Below are positions 6,935 through 14,613 of a stretch of DNA of 22,089 nucleotides, piece after piece (position 1 is the first letter of the stretch; the number at the start of each line of letters is the position of its first letter). Location: NCBI GenBank assembly GCA_938045195.1, contig CALINC010000026.1, positions 1-22,089 of the forward strand. The letters are read 5' to 3'. A model generated the notes under the pieces. That model had not been told where the DNA came from. It did not search any database and saw nothing but the letters and a program-made list of their open reading frames with translations. Position numbers and translations under genes: made by a program. The stretch comes from an uncultured Treponema sp. Lineage in GTDB: Bacteria; Spirochaetota; Spirochaetia; Treponematales; Treponemataceae.

Positions 6935-8314
6935 ATGATTAAGTATGTAGCTGAACCTTTCAGAATTAAGATGGTTGAAACAATTAAAATGACAACCCGA
7001 AAGCAAAGGGAAAAGCTGATTAAGGAAGCTCATTACAATGTGTTTAACTTAAAAGGAGAAGATGTATACATCGACCTTTTAACCGATTCCGGCACCAACG
7101 CGATGAGTGATGAACAATGGGCGGGGGTTATGCGCGGCGATGAGGCTTATGCCGGTGCTGACAGTTATTTTAAGCTCCGCAAGGCAGGACAGGATATTTT
7201 CGGATATGAATTTATTCAGCCGGTACACCAAGGAAGAGCCGCTGAAAAGGTTATGTTTCCGCTTCTTTTAGGAAAAGGAAAAATTGCAATTTCCAATATG
7301 TTTTTTGACACTACCCGCGCTCATGTAGAACTTGCAGGGGCAAGGGCTATCGACTGCGTTGTCGAAGAAGCTAAAAATCCATCCGTCCGCGCTCCGTTTA
7401 AAGGGAATATGGATGTAAAAAAACTGGAAGAACTCATCAAAAAGCATGGCAAAGAAAAAGTCGGTCTTATTGTCATGACTATTACGAATAATTCCGCAGG
7501 GGGGCAGCCCGTTTCCATGGAGAACATGCGGCAGGTTTCTGAAATTGCAAAAAAGTACGGAATTCCTTTAAACATTGATGCCGCTCGTTTTGCCGAAAAC
7601 GCATATTTTGTAAAAATGCGTGAAGAAAAATATAAAAAGGCTTCCATTAAATCTATCATAAAAGAAATGTTTTCGTATGCCGACTCCTTTACGATGAGTG
7701 CAAAAAAAGACGCTATCGTAAATATGGGCGGCTTAATCGGAATAAAAAAAGATGCGGAGCTGTATCAAAAAATAAAGGGCAACTGTATTTCGTTTGAAGG
7801 CTTTATCACCTACGGCGGACTTTCGGGACGCGACCTTGAAGCTCTGGCAATAGGTTTGTATGAGGGTTTGGACGAAGACTATTTAAAATACCGAAACGGT
7901 CAGATGGAATATTTTGCGAGCCTTTTGGACGACGCAGGAATTGCATATCAAGCACCGGTCGGCGGACACGGAGTTTTCGTAGATGCACAGGCAATGCTGC
8001 CTCATTTAAAATATGATGACTTCCCGGGTCAAGCCTTAGCAATAGAATTATATCTTGAAGCCGGCATTAGAACCTGCGACATCGGCTCGTATATGCTTGG
8101 AAATGATCCAGACACCGGCAAGCAGCTTAAAGCCGACTTTGAATTTACCCGCTTTGCAATTCCCCGCAGAGTATATACGCAGTCGCATATTGATATTATG
8201 GCTGAAGCCTTAATCAATATTAAAAAACATGCAGACAAAGTTCCCGGCTATAAGATTATATGGGAACCGCCGATTTTACGGCATTTCCAAGCGCATCTTG
8301 AACCGAAAATGTAA
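6935..8314 (+). CDS. tnaA: Tryptophanase (tryptophan indole-lyase, PLP)
   Basis: The 459-residue PLP enzyme splits L-tryptophan into indole, pyruvate and ammonia in the cytoplasm. The family is shared with tyrosine phenol-lyase (TPL), and overall wording such as AEPFRIK and DLLTDSGTNAMSD recalls TPL. Specificity residues point to tryptophanase: Asp125 in FFDTTR sits where TPL has Thr124, and Ile383 in CDIGSYMLG sits where TPL has the phenol-binding Arg381. The PLP lysine is Lys258 in SAKKDA. Other marks are MRGDEAYAG (66-74), THQG-equivalent VHQGR (97-101), SAGGQPVS (187-194) and TYGGLSGRD (292-300). The start is the ATG at 6935, six bases after GGGAGG (6924-6929); the open frame continues upstream to 6788 but has no ribosome-binding site there. 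It is monocistronic, with its own promoter and a strong terminator, and divergent from the NlpC/P60-like gene. Confidence 0.93.
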   Translation: MIKYVAEPFRIKMVETIKMTTRKQREKLIKEAHYNVFNLKGEDVYIDLLTDSGTNAMSDEQWAGVMRGDEAYAGADSYFKLRKAGQDIFGYEFIQPVHQGRAAEKVMFPLLLGKGKIAISNMFFDTTRAHVELAGARAIDCVVEEAKNPSVRAPFKGNMDVKKLEELIKKHGKEKVGLIVMTITNNSAGGQPVSMENMRQVSEIAKKYGIPLNIDAARFAENAYFVKMREEKYKKASIKSIIKEMFSYADSFTMSAKKDAIVNMGGLIGIKKDAELYQKIKGNCISFEGFITYGGLSGRDLEALAIGLYEGLDEDYLKYRNGQMEYFASLLDDAGIAYQAPVGGHGVFVDAQAMLPHLKYDDFPGQALAIELYLEAGIRTCDIGSYMLGNDPDTGKQLKADFEFTRFAIPRRVYTQSHIDIMAEALINIKKHADKVPGYKIIWEPPILRHFQAHLEPKM

Positions 8315-8341
8315 GTGCAAATAAATCTAACTTAAAAAATT

Positions 8342-8395
8342 ACTGCCGTTTTCAAAGTTACTTATAGATATTCGGCTAAAACGGCAGTCTTTTTA
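8342..8395 (+). terminator. Intrinsic terminator of tnaA
   Basis: ACTGCCGTTTT (8342-8352) and AAAACGGCAGT (8378-8388) form a perfect 11-bp stem with a 25-base loop, followed by CTTTTT. It lies 28 bases after the tnaA stop and separates it from the V-ATPase genes. Confidence 0.9.
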
Positions 8396-8458
8396 CAAAA
8401 CATGGGTATTATTAAAACTATTTTTACCACAAATCATTGATATTGGGGCATTTAAATC

Positions 8459-8487
8459 TTGATAAGAATTGATTTTTATGATATAAT
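8459..8487 (+). promoter_or_regulatory. Near-consensus sigma-70 promoter of the V-ATPase E gene
   Basis: TTGATA (8459-8464), 17 bases, then a perfect TATAAT (8482-8487). The Shine-Dalgarno sequence AAGGAG (8509-8514) lies nine bases before the ATG at 8524. This looks like the strongest constitutive promoter in the window. Confidence 0.8.
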
Positions 8488-8523
8488 AAGGTTAAAGCAA
8501 TATTTTTTAAGGAGAATTATTCT

Positions 8524-9141
8524 ATGGAAGTTCAATTGCAGGAACTCGTCGATAAAATAAAAAAAGACGGTGTAGCCGCTGCTGAAGAAAAAGCGGTCTC
8601 TATTATACAAGAAGCAGAAGAAAAAGCAAAAGCTATTATTGCCGAAGCCGAAAATGAAGCTCAAACAGCTATAAAAAAAGCTGAAACCGAAGCAGACAGG
8701 TTCCGAAAAGCAGCGGAATCTTCCATTGAACAAGCCGGTAGAAATACGCTTATTTCTTTTCAACAGGGAATTCTACGTAACCTTGAAAGCATTATCAATG
8801 AAGAAACCTCAAAGACATATAATGCCGATATTTTAAAAACGCTTATTCCTGAAACGGTAAAACTCTGGGTAAAAAACAACAATACGGAAGACCTAGCCGT
8901 TATTCTCGCACCGCAGGATTTAAAAACGCTTGAAAATACTCTAGGTGCAGCCTTAAAAAACGTTATTTCCAAAGGTGTTGAGCTGAAAGCCGATGATAGA
9001 ATGGCAGGCGGTTTTAAAGTAGGCACAAAAGACGGGGCGGCATACTATGATTTTTCAGCAGAAGCCGTTGCAGATCTTTTTGCAGCATATTTAAGCCCGA
9101 AAACCGCCGAAATTTTAAAGAAAGCAGCGAAGGAGCTTTAA
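8524..9141 (+). CDS. atpE: V-type ATPase subunit E
   Basis: The 205-residue protein is the peripheral-stalk subunit E that ties the A3B3 head of V/A-type ATPases to the membrane part. Residues 1-100 form a long charged, Ala-rich coiled coil (EEAEEKAKAIIAEAENEA-type heptads), and the C-terminal globular half contains ADDRMAGGFKVGTKDG near 150-165, typical of the family. Length and domain order are normal. It is the first gene behind a strong promoter, and the DUF2764 gene follows after three bases. In Treponema and Bacteroidetes V-ATPase operons, subunit E and DUF2764 usually stand before atpA, atpB, atpD, atpI and atpK, but none of those follows here. Confidence 0.88.
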   Translation: MEVQLQELVDKIKKDGVAAAEEKAVSIIQEAEEKAKAIIAEAENEAQTAIKKAETEADRFRKAAESSIEQAGRNTLISFQQGILRNLESIINEETSKTYNADILKTLIPETVKLWVKNNNTEDLAVILAPQDLKTLENTLGAALKNVISKGVELKADDRMAGGFKVGTKDGAAYYDFSAEAVADLFAAYLSPKTAEILKKAAKEL

Positions 9142-9144
9142 AAA

Positions 9145-9699
9145 GTGGCTTCTTACTATTACTTAATGGCTCAACTGCCCACAATGAATGAATCTTCGCA
9201 GCCTAATATAAGTTTTAAATCCTTTAAAGAACTTGCATTGCGTTTTTTGACGGAAAAAGACGCAGCGATTTTACGCACATTGTCGCTGGAACCGCCTCGC
9301 TCCGAAGAAAAAACAGGTTCAGTTTTTTTGGACGGCTGGTATCGGTTTGAGCGTTCGTTAAGACTGGCATTAGAGCAACAGCGTTCCTCAAAACTAAAAT
9401 GGGAAAGCCCTATTTCATATACCGAAAGGCTTATGTTAGCAGAAGCTTTTTTGCCGGTGCAGATTGCACGGACTGCTATTGCAATGAAAAACCCGCTTGA
9501 AGCCGAAGTATTTTTAGACAGTGCAAGATTTCAAGTAGCGGATACGGTAAAAGGTGCCGATGTATTTTCTTCCGACTCGGTATTTTCTTATGCAATAAAA
9601 CTGCTGTTAAGAGAAAGGGCATCTCAATTCAATATGCAACGGGGCAGAGAGGAATATGCTCATATCTATAAAGAAATTCTTGCAGAAAAGCAAGCGTAA
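9145..9699 (+). CDS. DUF2764 V-ATPase-associated protein
   Basis: The 184-residue soluble protein starts ASYYYLMAQLPTM, the characteristic N-terminus of DUF2764, and has a central FERSLRLALEQQR helix and a C-terminal REEYAHIYKEIL helix. The family is found in bacterial V-ATPase operons, and a role resembling subunit C has been suggested but is not established. It starts with GTG or possibly the nearby ATG at 9166. GTG at 9145 fits best because AGGAGC in the end of atpE (9130-9135) gives a ribosome-binding site and the conserved N-terminus is kept. A hairpin follows the gene, and the operon stops here. Confidence 0.75.
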   Translation: MASYYYLMAQLPTMNESSQPNISFKSFKELALRFLTEKDAAILRTLSLEPPRSEEKTGSVFLDGWYRFERSLRLALEQQRSSKLKWESPISYTERLMLAEAFLPVQIARTAIAMKNPLEAEVFLDSARFQVADTVKGADVFSSDSVFSYAIKLLLRERASQFNMQRGREEYAHIYKEILAEKQA

Positions 9700-9747
9700 C
9701 TTGTAACTTTTAAATGTATTCATTTTAGAAACATATTCAAATTATGT

Positions 9748-9780
9748 ACCGCTTAAATTTTTAGTTTGAGCGGTTTATTT
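9748..9780 (+). terminator. Hairpin after DUF2764 that overlaps the DUF1275 translation start
   Basis: ACCGCTTAAA (9748-9757) pairs with TTTGAGCGGT (9765-9774), ten pairs with one G-U, around a 7-base loop, and is followed by TTATTTA. It has the form of an intrinsic terminator of the V-ATPase unit. The 3' arm also contains GAGCGG (9768-9773), the only ribosome-binding candidate for the next ATG at 9781, so it may also regulate translation. Confidence 0.6.
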
Positions 9781-10440
9781 ATGGATTTATTTATGCGTGG
9801 AAAATCTCCGGCTTTTAGAATTTGGATTGTCTTCTTAACCTTTGCAGCAGGTTTCGTAAATGTTGCGGCGATGCGCCGATTTGCCTCTAATATAAGTCAT
9901 CATACCGGAAATATGAGCAAAATTGCTTTTTTTATTTCAGAAAGAAATTTTGGCCCGCTTGCCGATTTACTGATTGCCGTTATTTGCTTTTTTACGGGAG
10001 CTTTTGTTTCGGGGCTTATGTTTTATCAGCGTAAATTTGCATTAAAAAAACGGTATGGAATATTTTTAATGAGTTTTTCACTCTGTTTTCTCGCAATTTC
10101 TTTTTTTTATATCCCTAAGAAATTTCAAATTGCGATTTTAGCATTTATTTTAGGTATGCAAAACGGTATGTTTATTTATTACGGCGATGTCATTGTGCGT
10201 ACAACCCATATTACAGGCTATCTAACGGACGCAGCATTTTCGCTTGGTATGGCGGTACGCGGCGATAAAACAAAAATACCGATTGCTTTCTTTTACTTGA
10301 TAAATATTGCTGCATTTTTAACGGGCGGAATTTTTTCGGGAGTTATGGAAAAAACATATATTTTTCCGCTTTGTGCCTGTATGTATTTCAGTGCAGGTCT
10401 GTATTATTTTATTTTAAGAAAAACTACATTACATCGATAG
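9781..10440 (+). CDS. DUF1275 (YoaK-type) membrane protein
   Basis: The 219-residue protein has about six hydrophobic segments and the DUF1275 hallmarks: AGFVNVAAM near residue 23, SHHTGNMSK near 40, GMQNGMFI near 124, and RTTHITGYLTDAAF near 140. The family is widespread, with no agreed substrate or function. The open frame reaches back to a TTG at 9766, inside the hairpin, but the ATG at 9781 is the more natural start. The gene shares 17 bases at its 3' end with the convergent MAF/DUF115 gene. It is not part of the V-ATPase machinery by sequence, although it occupies the place where atpA would be expected. Confidence 0.8.
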   Translation: MDLFMRGKSPAFRIWIVFLTFAAGFVNVAAMRRFASNISHHTGNMSKIAFFISERNFGPLADLLIAVICFFTGAFVSGLMFYQRKFALKKRYGIFLMSFSLCFLAISFFYIPKKFQIAILAFILGMQNGMFIYYGDVIVRTTHITGYLTDAAFSLGMAVRGDKTKIPIAFFYLINIAAFLTGGIFSGVMEKTYIFPLCACMYFSAGLYYFILRKTTLHR

Positions 10441-12289
10441 CGTTTACATAACGGCTTAAGATTTTAATATTTTCTGCAAGGAGATAATAAAATCGAGACG
10501 TATCGTCAACATGGGTATCTAATTCTTCTCCGGATAATAAAAGATCAAAACCCATACATCTATTAAATGTACTTTTCAATAATTTGTTATCAATACGTTT
10601 GAGTTCGTTACAAAGCCGATTTTTAGTTTCGCTATTTTGCATATTTAAAGCGGAAAGGTCTGCTGAAAGCATCAAGGCTTTATTTACTAATGTTTCAATT
10701 TGTGACAATTCTTTTTTTATATCAGATAAAACGGTTTTTATATTTTTTTTATTTTGTTGTTTTGCAAAATTTAAAATTGTATTTATTTTATTTTGTTTTA
10801 CAGTAAAATTACAAACTGACATTTCTGCTTTCTTTAAAAATTCTTTTTCGGTAAGCGCAGGCATATTGGGAATTTTTAATCCCTGCGGCATGAGATTAAA
10901 CGTTTTCGGAGCGGGAAATTCTGCAAGTTTACTTTCAAACCACCACGCATACATTTTCATCCTTGCATCGGTTAATACGTTTCCGCAATAGCTTTCCGCA
11001 ATTTCCGGATGTGCTGAATAAAGTGCAATATGCGAAGCACTTTCGGCAGTTTTGAAGCGCATAGATTTTTTATTTTCTTCTTCTTCAAAACGGCTGCCCT
11101 TAAAGTGCGTTTTAAAAGCGGGAAAGCCCAAATCCAAACCCAAAGCAATAATTTCTTTCACGCCGAGTATTCTTGCAAAATCCCAGCAAGCGGTTGCAAC
11201 TGAACCGCCGGTAACAATCTTCCCTATTCCCCCTATTTTTTCTTCAATAAGTTTTGCAAACGGAAAAACGGACGAAGCTAAAACCGTTGCTTTTGTTTTT
11301 TTTCTAAACACTGGAGGATATACTGCAAGCTCAGTAATCAAAATGGAAGATTCTATATTCATATCTGCAATATGCAGATAATTCCAATATTGTGCATCCA
11401 TAAATAAAATAAAATCGGGTGTAATGCCTGAATGCAGACAGGCGCGGACGGCAGTATCTGCGGCAATTACAATAAATTTATCGGAGTATTGTTTTATAAG
11501 GGGCAATACGGAATTTAAGCTAGGACCCGCAGCGATAATTAAAGCGGAATAATCGTTGAATGTATTGTTAAAGGCGGAAACATTTATAAAATGTTCAAGC
11601 TGAGGTAAGTTTTTAAAAAAATTTTTTGTCCAAATTGTTCCGAATTTTTTTAATGTATTTTTGTTAATATTTTTTTTACCGTCTCTTCTTTTTTGCAATA
11701 TTTCCAATTCGGAAAACCAAGAAGCACTTACTTCCATTACCGAAGTCTGTTTAAAAATATTATAGTCCTGCCACTGCATATCTTCAAACGCATTTAAAAC
11801 CTCATCAGGATAAACCCCCAAAAGTAAAGCTATATTTTTGTGTTCAAAAAAAGAAAAAAGCGGACGGCTTGCTAAAAAAAACAAAAAAAGGAATATATCA
11901 GGTTCTACAATAACGGCATCTGCTTTGCTATTTTGCAAGATGTACATTTCGGGTAAATAACCAAGTCCAAGCCCGTAAAACACACAAGCTGTTTTATTTT
12001 TGCTTTGCAAAAAAAAATCGGAACGCAGTATCTGTTCGGCTTCGTGTATAGGATTATATTTTGAATGAATAAATTTTCCATTAACATTTGCAGTATAAAC
12101 CGCTCCGTTTTCACTAGTGCATTTTGATTCGGTCAATACATATTGTTTAGGAATGGCTGAAATAAGTTTCTCAATTCCGGTTTTCGAATTCAGTCCGATT
12201 TTGTTTGCAAGCTCGGGGAATCTTAGCGAAAATAATTTTGCATTATTAAAGAGATTTATCTTAAGGCAAGGAATATTTAAAATAGACAC
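10424..12289 (-). CDS. MAF/DUF115 (MptE-like Rossmann) protein, motility-associated glycosylation type
   Basis: The 621-residue protein contains the DUF115 core: ALIIAAGPSLNS at residues 249-260, IVIAADTAVRACLHSGITPDF near 273-293, MDAQ near 297, then TGGSVATACWDFARILG near 363 and LGLDLGF near 385. Many MAF proteins transfer nonulosonic acids such as pseudaminic acid to flagellin. DUF115 is related to 6-hydroxymethylpterin pyrophosphokinase MptE. In spirochaetes this suggests modification of flagellar or surface proteins, by inference, since no flagellar gene is nearby. The N-terminal 240 residues contain YGLGLGYLPE (105-114), a nucleotide-binding-like turn. The start is a GTG at 12289 without a good Shine-Dalgarno sequence, so it is uncertain. 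The gene follows the mgl terminator on the same strand. Confidence 0.75.
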   Translation of the reverse strand: MSILNIPCLKINLFNNAKLFSLRFPELANKIGLNSKTGIEKLISAIPKQYVLTESKCTSENGAVYTANVNGKFIHSKYNPIHEAEQILRSDFFLQSKNKTACVFYGLGLGYLPEMYILQNSKADAVIVEPDIFLFLFFLASRPLFSFFEHKNIALLLGVYPDEVLNAFEDMQWQDYNIFKQTSVMEVSASWFSELEILQKRRDGKKNINKNTLKKFGTIWTKNFFKNLPQLEHFINVSAFNNTFNDYSALIIAAGPSLNSVLPLIKQYSDKFIVIAADTAVRACLHSGITPDFILFMDAQYWNYLHIADMNIESSILITELAVYPPVFRKKTKATVLASSVFPFAKLIEEKIGGIGKIVTGGSVATACWDFARILGVKEIIALGLDLGFPAFKTHFKGSRFEEEENKKSMRFKTAESASHIALYSAHPEIAESYCGNVLTDARMKMYAWWFESKLAEFPAPKTFNLMPQGLKIPNMPALTEKEFLKKAEMSVCNFTVKQNKINTILNFAKQQNKKNIKTVLSDIKKELSQIETLVNKALMLSADLSALNMQNSETKNRLCNELKRIDNKLLKSTFNRCMGFDLLLSGEELDTHVDDTSRFYYLLAENIKILSRYVNAIDVM

Positions 12290-12329
12290 AAGATTTTTTC
12301 AAAACATACTAATTAACAACAATAGTAAA

Positions 12330-12359
12330 CTGCAAGCCCTTAATTGTAAAGGCTTGCAG
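12330..12359 (-). terminator. Terminator of the methionine gamma-lyase gene
   Basis: CTGCAAGCC (12330-12338) and GGCTTGCAG (12351-12359) form a perfect 9-bp GC-rich stem with a 12-base loop. Read on the minus strand it lies 27 bases after the stop codon and is followed by TTTACTATTGTTGTT, a broken T-rich tail. It separates this gene from the MAF/DUF115 gene, although read-through is possible. Confidence 0.65.
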
Positions 12360-12386
12360 TACATGTAAACAGATACCATAACCAAT

Positions 12387-13586
12387 TCAAAGCAGTTTAT
12401 CAAGAGCTTGTTTTAAATCGGCAATAATATCTTTCGGGTCTTCAAGACCTACGGAAAGACGTACAAGACCTTCCGCAATATCCGATGCCGCCCGCTCCTC
12501 AGGAGTATACGGCGAATGAGTCATACTTGCAGGATGCTGAATAAGTGTTTCGGCATCACCTAAACTAACTGCTAAAGTTGCAAACTTAACTGAATTCATA
12601 AGTTTACGCCCTGCTTCGCATCCGCCTTTTACCGTAAAAGCTATCATTGCACCCGGAAGTGCCATTTGTTTTTGAGCAAGTTCATATTGAGGGAAAGACT
12701 TCAAACCGGGAAAAGCGATGGATTCTACGGCAGGATGCTGTTCCAAAAATTCTGCAACTTTTTGTGCATTAGCACAATGTTTTTCCATACGTATATCCAA
12801 AGTTTTCATACCGCGTCCGATTAAATATGCTTCAAAGGGTCCTAATGTAGAACCAGTCATATCTTTTACACCGACAAAACGTACTTGATCAATAAATTCT
12901 TTTTTACCTACCACAAAGCCTGCAATAACATCACCGTGTCCGTTTAAATATTTTGTCGCTGAATGGACAACAACATCCGCACCTAAATCAAGAGGACGCT
13001 GCAAATACGGTGTCATATATGTGTTATCTACGACAACCTTACAGTCGGGATTTGTATGTGCAATTGCACTGATCGCTTTAATATCGCACAAATACATATT
13101 CGGATTTGCAGGAGTTTCAAGATATACAACTTTGGTATTGGGCTTCATTGCCTTGCGGATATTTTCAGGATCGCGGGTATCTACAAATGTAACTTCCACA
13201 CCGAAACGTGAAAGACCGTGATTTAAATACGCAAAAGTACAGCCGTAAAGCGTTTTACCTGCAACGATGTGATCGCCTGCACTTACAATTGTCCATAGGC
13301 AGGAGGTTATCGCTCCGATACCTGAACTTGCAGACATACAAGCTTCTCCGTTTTCAAGACACGCTAGTTTTTCCTCAACTACACTTGTTGTCGGATTCCC
13401 TAAACGGGTATAAATATAACCTTCCTCTTCAAGAGCGAATCTCTTTCCGCCTTGTTCGGCAGAATCGAAAATGAAAGTTGATGTTTGATAAATCGGAGTG
13501 GCTAATGCCCCGTATTTGTTTTTCTCGTAGCCGGCATGAATTTGCTTTGATGCAAACCCCATCTTTTTCAATTCATTTTTATCCAT
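12387..13586 (-). CDS. mgl: L-methionine gamma-lyase (PLP)
   Basis: The 399-residue enzyme converts L-methionine to methanethiol, 2-oxobutyrate and ammonia. It belongs to the Cys/Met metabolism PLP family. Cys116 in LYGCTFAY is at the position diagnostic of methionine gamma-lyases (Cys116 in Pseudomonas) rather than cystathionine lyases. The PLP lysine is Lys212 in SATKYLNGHGD. YTRLGNPTT, ETPANPNM and the C-terminal QHPASMTHSPYTPEE motif are also present. The sequence closely resembles what I recall of the T. denticola enzyme. An ATG at 13598 opens the frame, but GGAGG at 13592-13596 lies within those first codons and five bases before the ATG at 13586, so 13586 is the real start. The gene is monocistronic, with its own promoter and terminator. 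Methanethiol production is a known oral-spirochaete trait. Confidence 0.93.
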   Translation of the reverse strand: MDKNELKKMGFASKQIHAGYEKNKYGALATPIYQTSTFIFDSAEQGGKRFALEEEGYIYTRLGNPTTSVVEEKLACLENGEACMSASSGIGAITSCLWTIVSAGDHIVAGKTLYGCTFAYLNHGLSRFGVEVTFVDTRDPENIRKAMKPNTKVVYLETPANPNMYLCDIKAISAIAHTNPDCKVVVDNTYMTPYLQRPLDLGADVVVHSATKYLNGHGDVIAGFVVGKKEFIDQVRFVGVKDMTGSTLGPFEAYLIGRGMKTLDIRMEKHCANAQKVAEFLEQHPAVESIAFPGLKSFPQYELAQKQMALPGAMIAFTVKGGCEAGRKLMNSVKFATLAVSLGDAETLIQHPASMTHSPYTPEERAASDIAEGLVRLSVGLEDPKDIIADLKQALDKLL

Positions 13587-13615
13587 ATTTTCCTCCATAT
13601 AATGGTTATTTAAAT

Positions 13616-13644
13616 AGTATACTGCTTTTTAATTATTATGACTA
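13616..13644 (-). promoter_or_regulatory. Promoter of the methionine gamma-lyase gene
   Basis: On the minus strand TAGTCA (13639-13644) is followed after 17 bases by TATACT (13616-13621), five of six matches to the -10 consensus. The Shine-Dalgarno sequence GGAGG (13592-13596) precedes the ATG at 13586. The -35 lies within GACTAGTACC read on the plus strand; an operator there is not supported. Confidence 0.6.
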
Positions 13645-13691
13645 GTACCGGATAGCGAGGAAAACAAATTGATTTCTGCATCAAAATCAGG

Positions 13692-13853
13692 TCAATATAC
13701 CGCATAAGCCGATGAAAAACCATTTATCTTGCGATTGAGCTCTAAAATATTATCCATATTTGAATCTGAAGTCATAATATTTTTTAATATACGTGCTTGT
13801 AAGAATTCATAGAAATGGGTTTCATTCACCGCATTCATAAATAAGGAGTGCAT
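13692..13853 (-). CDS. Possible small protein (53 aa) or gene remnant
   Basis: An ATG at 13853 opens 53 codons to a TGA at 13692-13694. The product begins MHSLFMNAVNETHFYEFL and has a mixed, protein-like composition with charged and aromatic residues; no membrane segment or motif is recognised. The frame stays open upstream of the ATG into the antisense of ecfT, so it could be the tail of a decayed larger gene. On the minus strand TATTCT ends six bases before the ATG, with TAAACA 17 bases further up, which would make a leaderless transcript. There is no Shine-Dalgarno sequence. Chance cannot be excluded at this length. Confidence 0.25.
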   Translation of the reverse strand: MHSLFMNAVNETHFYEFLQARILKNIMTSDSNMDNILELNRKINGFSSAYAVY

Positions 13854-13893
13854 TGATATAGAATATAAATAATGATAGGATGTGTTTACCTTT

Positions 13894-14613
13894 ATGAAAA
13901 GTTTAAATTTACGGTCAGCACCGCAGTTGGTTTTAGCGGTTCTTATTATATTTTTATTTTATCTTTCAGCGGTAAAGCATTTGGAAATTTTACTAGGCTG
14001 GCTGCTTTTAATTATAATAACAATTTTAGTTTTTTCCAAAGAACGGCTTAGAAATTTAAAATCGGTTTTGGGAGTTGTACCTTTTATAATTATGATTCTC
14101 ATTCCATTTTTTATTCATGGCTTCTCTTGGTCTTCAATGGAACAAAAAGAATTTTCGGAACGTTTGATTATACGCTTAATGTGCGCAATGATGACGGTCT
14201 CTTTTGTGTCGGCACGTTATTCCTATTTATATTTAGTTGAAGGCGTAATGAAATTAGGCTTACCTAACTTTTTAAATCAAATTATTTCGCTTACCTTTAG
14301 ATACTTTTTTATGATACGCGAAGATGTTGATAAAACTACCAAAGCTATGTCGGCAAGAAGTTTTGATAATGCGCCGCTTTCAATTAAACTTTCATCTTAT
14401 GGCGAAATGATAGGCGGCTTTTTTTTAAAAGCATCAGACCACGGGGAAAAAGTTTATAATGCAATGCGCTCACGCGGCTTTAACTCCGATAGTAAATTCA
14501 AAGGTGAAAAAGTAACTTCTGCCGCAAATATACTTACCCTTACATTATGTACACTATTTTTTATATGTCTTACTTTATTTGACAGATTAGCGGAGATAAA
14601 ATGGCTGTTTTAA
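13894..14613 (+). CDS. ecfT: ECF transporter transmembrane component EcfT (CbiQ family)
   Basis: The 239-residue protein is the membrane coupling subunit of an energy-coupling-factor vitamin or metal importer. It has hydrophobic segments at about residues 10-45, 58-75, 97-115 and 215-235. The cytoplasmic coupling region has the two expected Ala/Ser-Arg-x motifs, KAMSARSF near 163 and NAMRSRGF near 197, which dock on the ATPase. The frame also has a GTG at 13882, but the AGGA there is only one base away; the ATG at 13894 opens the usual basic N-terminus and is preferred with moderate certainty. The last 13 bases overlap ecfA. No S component lies next to it, so substrate (biotin, cobalt, nickel or other) cannot be told. 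Confidence 0.8.
   Translation: MKSLNLRSAPQLVLAVLIIFLFYLSAVKHLEILLGWLLLIIITILVFSKERLRNLKSVLGVVPFIIMILIPFFIHGFSWSSMEQKEFSERLIIRLMCAMMTVSFVSARYSYLYLVEGVMKLGLPNFLNQIISLTFRYFFMIREDVDKTTKAMSARSFDNAPLSIKLSSYGEMIGGFFLKASDHGEKVYNAMRSRGFNSDSKFKGEKVTSAANILTLTLCTLFFICLTLFDRLAEIKWLF

Larger units (their letters stand above)
13587..13893. other. Intergenic region between mgl and ecfT
   Basis: This divergent spacer of about 300 bases holds the mgl promoter and leader (13587-13644) and a possible 53-codon minus-strand ORF (13692-13853). Plus-strand reading frames in it are all very short. I see no riboswitch-like folding, no tRNA, and no clear promoter for ecfT, although AT-rich sequence at 13861-13876 could supply a -10. 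Confidence 0.5.

Noticed and set aside
7321..8238. Minus-strand ORFs within tnaA
   Set aside because: They lie antisense to a highly conserved enzyme gene and their translations look like no protein family.
10584..11381. Plus-strand ORFs within the MAF/DUF115 gene
   Set aside because: They are antisense shadows of a strongly supported minus-strand gene and have no ribosome-binding sites or recognisable domains.
12373..12383. Third copy of the transporter/tnaA decamer (ATACCATAACC)
   Set aside because: It has an inserted A, lies just after the mgl stop codon and is not placed on a recognisable promoter.
13636..13650. TrpR-like half site (ACTAGTAC) at the mgl -35
   Set aside because: Only one half of the enterobacterial operator is present and the rest does not match; a short match like this is expected by chance.
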